Origin: an uncultured Lachnospiraceae bacterium
Lineage (GTDB): Bacteria > Bacillota > Clostridia > Lachnospirales > Lachnospiraceae
Assembly: GCA_947175845.1 (NCBI GenBank)
Contig: CAMWOK010000153.1
Span: forward strand, 1-7,083
DNA length: 7,083 bases
Direction of reading: 5' to 3'
The notes under the pieces were generated by a model. The model saw only the letters and a list, made by a program, of their open reading frames with translations. It was not told the origin of the DNA and did not search any database. Positions 1 to 5,457 of this stretch are shown piece after piece. Made by a program: the position numbers and the translations under genes. How positions within the stretch are numbered: position 1 is the stretch's first letter; each line of letters begins with the position of its first letter.

Positions 1-1014
1 CTACTCATCCTTTAAAATAACTTTATCCTTTATCTTCTGATTGATTTTCTGTTCCTTAAAGGTCACACACTGCAGAATTGAATTTTTGATTTCAACTGCC
101 TTGGAGCTTCCGTGCGTCTTGACCACCAGGCCGTTGAGTCCCAGCAGCGGCGCCCCGCCGTACTCGTCGAGGCTGAAGCCCTTGAGCGTCTGTTTCAGCG
201 CCGGTTTCACAAGAAGCGCACCGATCTTGCTGCGGAGTGAGGTCATCATGCCCGCCTTCACCTTCTTGATGAGCGTCGCGCCGACTCCCTCGTACAGTTT
301 CAGAATAATATTGCCCGCAAACGCCTCGCACACGATGACATCCGCATAGCCTGCCGGGATATCCCGCGCTTCGATACTTCCAATAAAATTAATCTCAGGA
401 CAGTTCTTCAGCATCGGGAACGTCTCCTTCACAAGCGCGTTGCCCTTCTCCTCCTCCGCCCCGATATTTACAATCGCCACTTTCGGGTTTGGTATCCCCA
501 CGACGCTCTGCATGTACACCGACCCCATCTTGGCAAACTGAACCAGATGCGAAGGTCTTGCGTCCACATTGGCGCCGCAGTCAATCAGCAGGGCACAGCC
601 TGTCTCCGTCGGAATCAGCGGCGCGAGCGGCGGCCGCTCAATTCCCCTGATCCTGCCCACTATCAGCTGTCCGCCGACAAGCACGGCGCCCGAGCTGCCC
701 GCCGAGACAAACGCGTCGCAAGTCCCGTTTTTCACCAGGTTGAGCGCAACCACAATCGAGGAATCCTTCTTTTTGCGGATTGCCATGACCGGAGGCTCCG
801 CTGTCTCTATCACCTCCGTGGCGTTGACAATTTCTATCTGTTCTTTATTGTAAGTGTACTGCACAAGCTCCTTCCTGATCTCCTCCTGCCTGCCTGTCAG
901 ATACACTTTAATTCTGCTGTTCTCACTGACCGCTTCCACAACGCCCTTGACGATCTCTTCGGGGGCATTGTCCCCGCCCATGGCGTCCACCGCCACTCTG
1001 GTCATCTCATCCAT
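1..1014 (-). CDS. plsX: Phosphate acyltransferase PlsX
   Basis: PlsX converts acyl-ACP and phosphate to acyl-phosphate, the acyl donor for PlsY in the first step of phosphatidic acid synthesis; it is a peripheral enzyme at the inner face of the membrane. The sequence shows the family signature VAVDAMGGDNAP near the N-terminus, the central SAGSSGAVLVGGQLIVGRI and ERPPLAPLIPT segments, LLIDCGANVDARP, and the late EAFAGNIILKLYEG block. At 337 residues it has the usual family length. I chose the ATG at 1012-1014 because a GGAGG at 1024-1028 lies 9 nt upstream; the ATG six bases earlier (1018-1020) would be only about 3 nt from it. The TAG stop is the first three bases of the window, so the gene is complete. 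It lies downstream of rpmF, separated by a terminator and its own likely promoter. The acpP and rnc genes commonly follow it, but they would be outside the window. Confidence 0.95.
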   Translation of the reverse strand: MDEMTRVAVDAMGGDNAPEEIVKGVVEAVSENSRIKVYLTGRQEEIRKELVQYTYNKEQIEIVNATEVIETAEPPVMAIRKKKDSSIVVALNLVKNGTCDAFVSAGSSGAVLVGGQLIVGRIRGIERPPLAPLIPTETGCALLIDCGANVDARPSHLVQFAKMGSVYMQSVVGIPNPKVAIVNIGAEEEKGNALVKETFPMLKNCPEINFIGSIEARDIPAGYADVIVCEAFAGNIILKLYEGVGATLIKKVKAGMMTSLRSKIGALLVKPALKQTLKGFSLDEYGGAPLLGLNGLVVKTHGSSKAVEIKNSILQCVTFKEQKINQKIKDKVILKDE

Positions 1015-1047
1015 TGCCATATTCCTCCATCATTCTATACTGATATA

Positions 1048-1076
1048 AATATACTAGACCTACCATCAAAAATCAA
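1048..1076 (-). promoter_or_regulatory. Probable sigma-A promoter of plsX
   Basis: On the minus strand, TTGATT (1071-1076, 4 of 6 to consensus) and TATATT (1048-1053, 5 of 6) are separated by exactly 17 bp. The predicted start of transcription lies near 1041, leaving a short leader before the ribosome binding site at 1024-1028. The site sits just downstream of the rpmF terminator, as expected for independent plsX expression. I see no convincing FapR or FabT operator here. Confidence 0.6.
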
Positions 1077-1085
1077 GGGAAATCA

Positions 1086-1130
1086 AATAAAAAGGTGCAA
1101 AGTCTTATCGGTTCCATAAAACTTTACACC
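1086..1130 (-). terminator. Rho-independent terminator after rpmF
   Basis: Read on the minus strand, the arm at 1116-1130 pairs with the arm at 1094-1108 over 15 bp with two G-U wobbles, around a 7-nt loop (1109-1115). It is followed at once by TTTTTATTT (1085-1093). This is a textbook intrinsic terminator 26 bp past the rpmF stop. It should end most L32 transcripts before plsX. Confidence 0.88.
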
Positions 1131-1155
1131 CTTTATTTCGCTCCGGTTCACCGCA

Positions 1156-1335
1156 TTAGTCAACTGCAATGATTTCCTTCTTATTGTATGAGCCACATGC
1201 CTTGCACACTCTGTGAGGCATCATCAAAGCGCCGCATTTGCTGCACTTCACCAATGTAGGCGCGCTCATCTTCCAGTTTGCTCTTCTCTTATCTCTTCTT
1301 CCCTTGGAAGATTTATTTTTTGGACAGATAGACAT
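1156..1335 (-). CDS. rpmF: 50S ribosomal protein L32
   Basis: This 59-residue protein is L32 (bL32), a small zinc-ribbon protein of the large ribosomal subunit. The N-terminus reads MSICPKNKSSKGRRDKRRAN, with the typical SK(G/A)RRDKRRA block. Four cysteines at residues 31, 34, 44 and 47 (CSKC and CKAC) form the zinc site, so this is the zinc-binding (C+) version. The start is fixed by a near-ideal TAAGGAGGTG ribosome binding site (AGGAGG at 1343-1348, 7 nt upstream), which lies inside the last codons of the DUF177 gene. Only 2 bp separate the two genes, so they are co-transcribed and probably translationally coupled. A terminator follows. The gene is too short for many ORF callers, but the identification is secure. 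Confidence 0.97.
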   Translation of the reverse strand: MSICPKNKSSKGRRDKRRANWKMSAPTLVKCSKCGALMMPHRVCKACGSYNKKEIIAVD

Positions 1336-1337
1336 TG

Positions 1338-1865
1338 TTACACCTCCTTATTCGCATTAAACAAATCTTTTATTGCCGCCATCCTGGGATCCGGAACGAA
1401 ATCATCGCACCCGCAGTCTCCATCGTTGAGATTGTGCCCACAGACTTTGCAGATTCCCCTGCAGTCCTCCCGGCACAAAATCTTCATCGGCCAGTTTAGC
1501 AGCAATTCATTATTGATTAGTTCATCCACATTTAAGTGATATCCCTCCATCAGCGCTGCGGAATCCTCATCATCCACATCACCGCCTGCATTGTCGGGCG
1601 GTGCGACCACACTGTCAAAGGATAAATCAAATGTATAATCAACATCTCGCAAACACCTGTCGCAGGGGAGCGCAAAGGTCATCTTCGCAGTTCCCTGAAC
1701 CAGCGCTTTTGATTGTCCTATATTAGAAAGCCGCAGCGCAGCCGGACTTTTCTCCTTGATTTGGTAAGTCCCGAACTGATTGGTAAATGTCTCTGCGTCG
1801 TATGACGCTTCCAGTTCCTGCACCTGTCCTTCATTTGTAAATACATCTGTCAAATTCACTAACAT
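1338..1865 (-). CDS. DUF177 family protein (YceD/YlbN-like), L32-associated
   Basis: This 175-residue protein belongs to the DUF177 (YceD/YlbN) family, which is nearly always encoded next to rpmF. Plant and bacterial relatives have been linked to 23S rRNA processing or large-subunit assembly, but the molecular activity is not settled. Visible features are an LPCDRCL cysteine pair (C68, C71), an acidic stretch at about residues 91-102, and a C-terminal cysteine cluster (C131, C135, C139, C142, C151, C153) in the pattern CREDCRGICKVCG, probably a metal site. The ATG at 1863-1865 has AGGAG at 1872-1876, 6 nt upstream. It is the first gene after a perfect-consensus promoter and ends 2 bp before rpmF. 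Family assignment is confident; the exact role is inference from its partner gene. Confidence 0.9.
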   Translation of the reverse strand: MLVNLTDVFTNEGQVQELEASYDAETFTNQFGTYQIKEKSPAALRLSNIGQSKALVQGTAKMTFALPCDRCLRDVDYTFDLSFDSVVAPPDNAGGDVDDEDSAALMEGYHLNVDELINNELLLNWPMKILCREDCRGICKVCGHNLNDGDCGCDDFVPDPRMAAIKDLFNANKEV

Positions 1866-1892
1866 CGTAGACTCCTATCCACACATTCATTT

Positions 1893-1921
1893 ATTATACA
1901 GAACTGCCTGTCTTTTGTCAA
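1893..1921 (-). promoter_or_regulatory. Perfect-consensus sigma-A promoter of the DUF177-rpmF operon
   Basis: On the minus strand, TTGACA (1916-1921) and TATAAT (1893-1898) match consensus at all 12 positions, with the optimal 17-bp spacer (1899-1915). Predicted transcription starts near 1886, giving a leader of about 20 nt that carries the AGGAG site. Upstream of the -35 box, positions 1922-1940 are A/T-rich (GAAAATTAT on the minus strand) and could act as an UP element. Such strength suits a ribosomal protein operon. Confidence 0.9.
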
Positions 1922-1941
1922 CCATAATTTTCATATTCCTT

Positions 1942-1949
1942 CAAAAACA
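1942..1949. repeat. Left 8-bp target site duplication (CAAAAACA)
   Basis: CAAAAACA directly abuts the left inverted repeat of the MITE-like element and is repeated exactly at 2137-2144 against the right end. The bases outside the two copies do not match, so the duplication is exactly 8 bp. Confidence 0.8.
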
Positions 1950-1973
1950 GTAACAGTTCAGCCATACCCATTC

Positions 1974-2030
1974 ATAAGTTGTCGGATTGTACGATCTGAC
2001 AATTAATTTTAGCGATTGCCGACAACTTAT
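1974..2030. repeat. Inverted repeat A within the MITE
   Basis: ATAAGTTGTCGG (1974-1985) is perfectly complementary to CCGACAACTTAT (2019-2030), with 33 nt between. The left arm can also pair locally with 1994-2004 (11 bp with two G-U pairs in plus-sense RNA and a 6-nt loop), so the two folds exclude each other. Confidence 0.75.
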
Positions 2031-2038
2031 TTCATGTC

Positions 2039-2050
2039 GGGCGTCCGCCC
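2039..2050. repeat. Small GC hairpin within the MITE
   Basis: GGGC at 2039-2042 and GCCC at 2047-2050 form a short hairpin around GTCC. It lies between the two larger inverted repeats and adds a third arm to the predicted fold. Confidence 0.5.
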
Positions 2051-2053
2051 TAT

Positions 2054-2118
2054 AAAATTGAATATGCAAAATGCCTTATGTGAGCAAGCTCCCAACAGCA
2101 TTTTGCATATCCAATTTT
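2054..2118. repeat. Inverted repeat C within the MITE
   Basis: The arm at 2054-2074 pairs with 2098-2118 over 21 positions with a single A-C mismatch (2061 against 2111). The 23-nt loop contains a GAGC-AA-GCTC mini-hairpin at 2082-2091. No T-run follows on either strand, so this is structure within the element and not an intrinsic terminator. Confidence 0.8.
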
Positions 2119-2180
2119 GCATGGCTGAACTGTTACCAAAAACAAAACGCCCTGTCAAACGGTCCGCAGAAAAGAAACAG

Positions 2181-2209
2181 TTGGGCTTGGGCCATACTTA
2201 TGATATAAT
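2181..2209 (+). promoter_or_regulatory. Probable extended -10 promoter of tmcAL
   Basis: A perfect TATAAT at 2204-2209 is preceded by TG at 2201-2202 (TGATATAAT, an extended -10). Exactly 17 bp upstream is TTGGGC (2181-2186, matching only the TTG of the -35 consensus). A weak -35 compensated by an extended -10 is common in Firmicutes. Transcription would start near 2216, giving a leader of about 87 nt. The promoter lies 37 bp beyond the right duplication of the MITE. Confidence 0.75.
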
Positions 2210-2227
2210 GTCGAAAGACATTATATC
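2202..2227. promoter_or_regulatory. Perfect 11-bp dyad overlapping the tmcAL -10 box
   Basis: GATATAATGTC (2202-2212) and GACATTATATC (2217-2227) are exact reverse complements around GAAA. The dyad covers the whole -10 box and the predicted transcription start, where a repressor would block RNA polymerase. It therefore looks like an operator. Only its right half would be in the transcript, so an RNA hairpin role is less likely for initiation at 2216. No regulator can be named. Confidence 0.5.
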
Positions 2228-2228
2228 C

Positions 2229-2288
2229 GCCCGCGCGGGCATACTACTGTATGATACATACAGATACGGTGCACACGACTGTGGCACC
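2229..2288 (+). other. Structured 5' leader of tmcAL (three hairpins)
   Basis: The predicted leader holds a 12-bp palindrome (2229-2240, GCCCGCGCGGGC), a 7-bp hairpin CTGTATG-ATA-CATACAG (2247-2263), and a stem GGTGC-A-CAC with GTG-GCACC (2268-2288; 8 pairs, one bulged A at 2273, loop GACT). The last hairpin ends two bases before the AAGGAGG ribosome binding site at 2291-2297. There is no T-run, so this is not a classical attenuator. It matches no riboswitch class I recognise. Confidence 0.45.
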
Positions 2289-2302
2289 CCAAGGAGGAGC
2301 AC

Positions 2303-3640
2303 ATGAACGTAACAGCAGTCATTGCCGAGTACAACCCATTTCACAACGGACATTTATACCAGCTGGAAACAATCCGCCAGACGCAGGACGCCGACATCAT
2401 TCTCATTGTCCTGAGCGGAAATTTTATGCAGCGCGGTATCCCGGCGATTCTCGACAAGTACGAGCGCTGCCGGATGGCGCTTGAAAACGGGGCGGACCTT
2501 GTGTTTGAGCTTCCGGTGTACTTCGCGCTCGGGAGCGCGGAATACTTTGCGCAGGGCGCGGTGTCGCTGCTTGACAAACTTGGCGTCGTGGATACACTGC
2601 ATTTTGGAAGCGAGTCCGGCGACAGCTCCCTCTTATATGAATTGACAGACAGGATGCTCGCCCGTGAGTCCGGCGCGTACAAAACGGCTCTGAATCACTA
2701 TTTAAAAAAAGGGCTTTCCTTTCCCGCCGCCAGAGACAGCGCGCTCTGTGAACTACTTCCCGGCCAGGACGTAAAAAGCCTCGTCAGCGCGCCCAACAAC
2801 ATACTCGGTATCGAGTACATCAAAGCGCTCATCCAGAGAGACAGCACCATAAAACCGGTCACTGTCACAAGAAAGGGGGAGGGGTACGCGTCGGATTCAC
2901 TTGCAGCAGGCAGATTCGCCTCCGCAAACGGTATCCGCAAAGCGCTCTTCCAGCCAGTTGACGCCGACAGCCTCTGCTCCGGGTATGCAGGAGCAAATCA
3001 CCGCAGCGCGCACAATGCGCATCCATCTGCGTGTATCGAAAATCATGTGCCCCCTTCTGTGTACGCACGGCTGCGCTCGAACCAGTTTTTATGCACCCAT
3101 GATTTTTCCGAAATGCTTCTATATAAACTGCTACAGGACAAAAATCATGCGGCACACCCGCACAAGGACGCCTTCGCGGCGTACTATGATATTGGCCCCC
3201 AGCTTTCCCACACGCTGTACAACAACCTGCCGCAGTACACAGACTTCGACGGCTTTGCACAGCTGTGCAAGACCAGAAACCTGACCTACACACGCATCTG
3301 CCGCGGACTCATGCACATTCTTCTGGATATGACGCAGGAGAACGCGGAGGCATTAAAAAACAGGGATTATGCACAGTACGCGCGGCTGCTCGGCTTCACT
3401 GCGCGCGGAATGGAGCTGTTAAAAACCATCAAGGCGAACGCATCCATCCCTGTCATCACCAAACCCGCAAGCGCACTGCGTCAGCTTGCGGGCGCGGCGC
3501 AGATGTCCCTTCGGGCGGATATCCACGCCGCGGACATCTACCACAGTGTACTGCAGCAGAAGCATCTGCGCATGTCAAAGCCGCCCGCTAACGCAGTGCG
3601 GCAAAATGAACTGACATGCCAGGTCATAAAACTGTCATAG
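2303..3640 (+). CDS. tmcAL: tRNA(Met) cytidine acetate ligase TmcAL (YlbM-like)
   Basis: TmcAL uses ATP and acetate to make acetyl-AMP and acetylates cytidine 34, the wobble base of elongator tRNA-Met (ac4C). It is a cytoplasmic nucleotidyltransferase-fold enzyme. The N-terminal signature AEYNPFHNGH contains the HxGH motif at H14-N15-G16-H17. Further family blocks are SGNFMQRG (39-45), FGSESGD (101-107), APNNILGIEYIKAL (163-176) and FASANGIRKAL (205-215), followed by a helical C-terminal half. At 445 residues it is slightly longer than the usual 400 or so. The ATG has AAGGAGG at 2291-2297, 5 nt upstream. Residues 230-250 form a His-rich variable linker. In Bacillus the orthologue ylbM precedes ylbN (DUF177) and rpmF; here it is divergent from them. 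It converges on the UPF0210 gene with no visible terminator. Confidence 0.92.
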   Translation: MNVTAVIAEYNPFHNGHLYQLETIRQTQDADIILIVLSGNFMQRGIPAILDKYERCRMALENGADLVFELPVYFALGSAEYFAQGAVSLLDKLGVVDTLHFGSESGDSSLLYELTDRMLARESGAYKTALNHYLKKGLSFPAARDSALCELLPGQDVKSLVSAPNNILGIEYIKALIQRDSTIKPVTVTRKGEGYASDSLAAGRFASANGIRKALFQPVDADSLCSGYAGANHRSAHNAHPSACIENHVPPSVYARLRSNQFLCTHDFSEMLLYKLLQDKNHAAHPHKDAFAAYYDIGPQLSHTLYNNLPQYTDFDGFAQLCKTRNLTYTRICRGLMHILLDMTQENAEALKNRDYAQYARLLGFTARGMELLKTIKANASIPVITKPASALRQLAGAAQMSLRADIHAADIYHSVLQQKHLRMSKPPANAVRQNELTCQVIKLS

Positions 3641-3643
3641 GCA

Positions 3644-5008
3644 TCAATTCTTAAAGCTGTGGATCGGCGCCGGTATCCTGCCGCCGCGATTGACGAACGC
3701 ATCACAGGAATAGCGGTTGACCGGCATGATGGGCGCATGGCCGAGCAGCCCGCCAAACTCCGCACTGTCTCCCACTGTCTTTCCGATAACGGGTATGATG
3801 CGCACGGCCGTCGTCTTCTGGTTAATCATGCCAATCGCAAGCTCGTCCGCTATGATTCCCGCTATGGTGGTCGGTTTCGTATCGCCTGGAATCGCAATCA
3901 TATCCAGCCCCACAGAGCAGACACAGGTCATGGCTTCCAGTTTTTCCAGCGTCAGCGCGCCCGCGTTGACAGCGTCGATCATCCCCTGATCCTCACTGAC
4001 CGGAATGAACGCGCCGCTCAATCCCCCCACGTAGGAAGACGCCATCACACCGCCTTTCTTCACCTGGTCATTGAGCAGCGCGAGCGCCGCGGTTGTCCCC
4101 GGTGCACCTGCGTACTCCAATCCGATCTCGCACAGGATATCCGCCACACTGTCGCCTATCGCGGGCGTGGGCGCAAGCGATAAGTCCACTATGCCAAACG
4201 GGATTCCGAGGCGCTTCGACGCCTCCTGTGCCACCAGCTGGCCTACCCGCGTCACTTTGAAGGCTGTCTTCTTGATGGTCTCGCAGAGCACCTCAAAGTT
4301 TTCTCCGCGCACGCGCTCCAGCGCGTTCTTGACAACACCGGGGCCGCTGACACCCACATTGATGATGGCGTCCGCCTCCGTGACGCCGTGAAACGCGCCC
4401 GCCATAAACGGATTGTCATCCGGCGCGTTGCAGAATACCACCAGCTTCGAACATCCTATCGAATCCTTGTCCTTTGTGAGCTCTGCCGTCTCTTTGATAA
4501 TGTCGCCCATCAGCCGCACTGCATCCATGTCAATTCCGGTCTTGGTCGATCCCAGGTTGACAGAACTGCACATCAGTTCTGTCTGCGCGAGCGCCTGCGG
4601 GATCGAGCGCAGCAGAAGTTCGTCCGCCGCCGTCATCCCTTTTGACACCAGCGCGGAATAGCCGCCAAGAAAGTTGACGCCGACATCGTTTCTGGCCCTG
4701 TCAAGCGTCTTTGCAATCGTCACAAAATCCTCGGATGTCCTGCATGCGGAACCGCCAATCAGGGCGATCGGTGTGACGGAGATTCGCTTGTTCACGATCG
4801 GAATCCCGAACTCCTTCTCGATTGCCTCCCCGGTTGACACCAAGTCCTTCGCAACAGTTGTTATCTTGTTATATATTTTTTCGTTCAGCCGCCCGAGGTC
4901 AGAATCCATGCAGTCAAGCAGGCTGATGCCCAGCGTGATTGTCCGCACATCCAGATTTTCTTTCTCGATCATCTTGTTTGTCTCTAGCACTTCGTTTATG
5001 TTAATCAT
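3644..5008 (-). CDS. UPF0210 (DUF711, PFL-like) family protein
   Basis: This 454-residue protein belongs to UPF0210/DUF711, a widespread family of unknown function with a fold related to pyruvate formate-lyase. Recognisable family segments are NINEVLETNKMIEKENLD at the N-terminus, ITLGISLLDC, RISVTPIALIGGSA, GVNFLGGYSALV, the GVSGPGVVKNALE block, DLSLAPTPAIGDSVADILCEIGLE cut into shorter conserved runs, and GGRIPAPIHSFKN at the C-terminus. The length equals the family norm. I chose the ATG at 5006-5008 because it matches the family N-terminus and has AGGGGGG at 5021-5027, 12 nt upstream. An ATG 60 bases earlier (5068) would add MGRRRTPMYSSRN and lacks a ribosome binding site. The ACT-domain gene lies 95 bp upstream, a conserved pairing that suggests the ACT protein senses a ligand for this one. 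No substrate can be assigned. Confidence 0.93.
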   Translation of the reverse strand: MININEVLETNKMIEKENLDVRTITLGISLLDCMDSDLGRLNEKIYNKITTVAKDLVSTGEAIEKEFGIPIVNKRISVTPIALIGGSACRTSEDFVTIAKTLDRARNDVGVNFLGGYSALVSKGMTAADELLLRSIPQALAQTELMCSSVNLGSTKTGIDMDAVRLMGDIIKETAELTKDKDSIGCSKLVVFCNAPDDNPFMAGAFHGVTEADAIINVGVSGPGVVKNALERVRGENFEVLCETIKKTAFKVTRVGQLVAQEASKRLGIPFGIVDLSLAPTPAIGDSVADILCEIGLEYAGAPGTTAALALLNDQVKKGGVMASSYVGGLSGAFIPVSEDQGMIDAVNAGALTLEKLEAMTCVCSVGLDMIAIPGDTKPTTIAGIIADELAIGMINQKTTAVRIIPVIGKTVGDSAEFGGLLGHAPIMPVNRYSCDAFVNRGGRIPAPIHSFKN

Positions 5009-5075
5009 CTTGTTGAATGTCCCCCCTAAATTTCGTGAACTGTACATTGGTGTGCGCCTTCGCCCCATTGACAGG

Positions 5076-5089
5076 ATTGAGCACTCAAT
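5076..5089. other. Perfect 6-bp dyad between the ACT and UPF0210 genes
   Basis: ATTGAG-CA-CTCAAT is a perfect dyad within the 95-bp gap (5009-5103). It is too short and lacks a T-run, so it is not an intrinsic terminator. It could be a protein site or an RNA processing or stability hairpin. I see no clear promoter in this gap. Confidence 0.3.
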
Positions 5090-5103
5090 TCTCCCTGCAC
5101 GGA

Positions 5104-5376
5104 TCAGAGTCTGTGCATACTATTAAAAATCTCCTCTCTCTGGCACCTGATAATCACGCCGATCTCCTCGCCGAGCTTGTCAAAATCGTCTGAGACTTCG
5201 CTGACGGACTTGACTGCCTGGCTCATGTCTGCAATCATCATCATGTTGAAGTAATCATCTACGATCGTCTGCGAGATATCGAGAATGTTGATCTTGTTCT
5301 CCGCCAGATAGGTACATACCTTCGCGATAATGCCAACGGTGTCTTTTCCTACTACTGTTATGATTGTTTTTTTCAT
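5104..5376 (-). CDS. ACT domain protein, UPF0237 family
   Basis: This 90-residue protein is a single ACT domain, a small ligand-binding module that usually dimerises and senses amino acids or related metabolites. It begins MKKTIITVVGKDTVGIIAKV, where G(K)D(T)VGI is the typical ACT loop between strand 1 and helix 1, and continues with NKINILDISQTIVDDYFNMMMI, the second strand and helix of the fold. The length matches UPF0237 proteins. I chose the ATG at 5374-5376 because GGGAG (5386-5390) lies 9 nt upstream; a TTG three codons earlier is possible but less likely. The UPF0210 gene follows, and this pairing recurs in many Firmicutes and archaea. The 81-bp gap upstream (5377-5457) contains no clear promoter or terminator. 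The ligand is unknown. Confidence 0.92.
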   Translation of the reverse strand: MKKTIITVVGKDTVGIIAKVCTYLAENKINILDISQTIVDDYFNMMMIADMSQAVKSVSEVSDDFDKLGEEIGVIIRCQREEIFNSMHRL

Positions 5377-5457
5377 AATAAACAACTCCCATCTCTGTCA
5401 AAATTTTGTTTTGTCCGCTATGTATCAATACTATATGCTGTACAGATCCCCATCTGG

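Larger units (their letters stand above)
1950..2136. mobile_element. 187-bp MITE-like non-autonomous element
   Basis: The element is bounded by perfect 16-bp inverted repeats, GTAACAGTTCAGCCAT at 1950-1965 and its exact reverse complement at 2121-2136. It is flanked by 8-bp direct repeats (1942-1949 and 2137-2144). It has no coding capacity and no transposase, which defines a miniature inverted-repeat transposable element. The interior consists of consecutive hairpins (1974-2030, 2039-2050, 2054-2118), so as single-stranded DNA or RNA the whole unit would fold like a cloverleaf. Ends beginning GTAA with 8-bp duplications are the recalled pattern of the IS66 family, so an IS66-type transposase could mobilise it. 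That link is inference from the ends only; IS families such as ISL3 and IS256 also make duplications of about 8 bp. The intact duplication suggests a fairly recent insertion. Confidence 0.82.

Noticed and set aside
1041..1080. Possible FapR or FabT operator before plsX
   Set aside because: TTGAT occurs twice as a direct repeat, but there is no convincing inverted-repeat match to either known operator.
2054..2118. Strong hairpin considered as a transcription terminator
   Set aside because: Neither strand has a T-run directly after the stem, and the hairpin lies fully inside the bounded MITE.
2016..2306. A 96-codon plus-strand reading frame starting inside the MITE
   Set aside because: It runs through the inverted repeats, the tmcAL promoter and its leader, has no ribosome binding site, and its translation resembles no protein family I know.
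2865..3293. Cys/Arg-rich frames overlapping tmcAL on both strands
   Set aside because: They are shadows of the TmcAL reading frame, which shows family motifs over its whole length.
5009..5068. A 60-base N-terminal extension of the UPF0210 gene to the ATG at 5068
   Set aside because: There is no ribosome binding site before 5068, and the added residues do not fit the family N-terminus, which begins at 5008.
5377..5457. Possible promoter before the ACT-domain gene
   Set aside because: A minus-strand TTGACA is present at 5396-5401 but only about 20 bases from the start codon, with no room for a -10 and leader; TATAGT further upstream lacks a credible -35.
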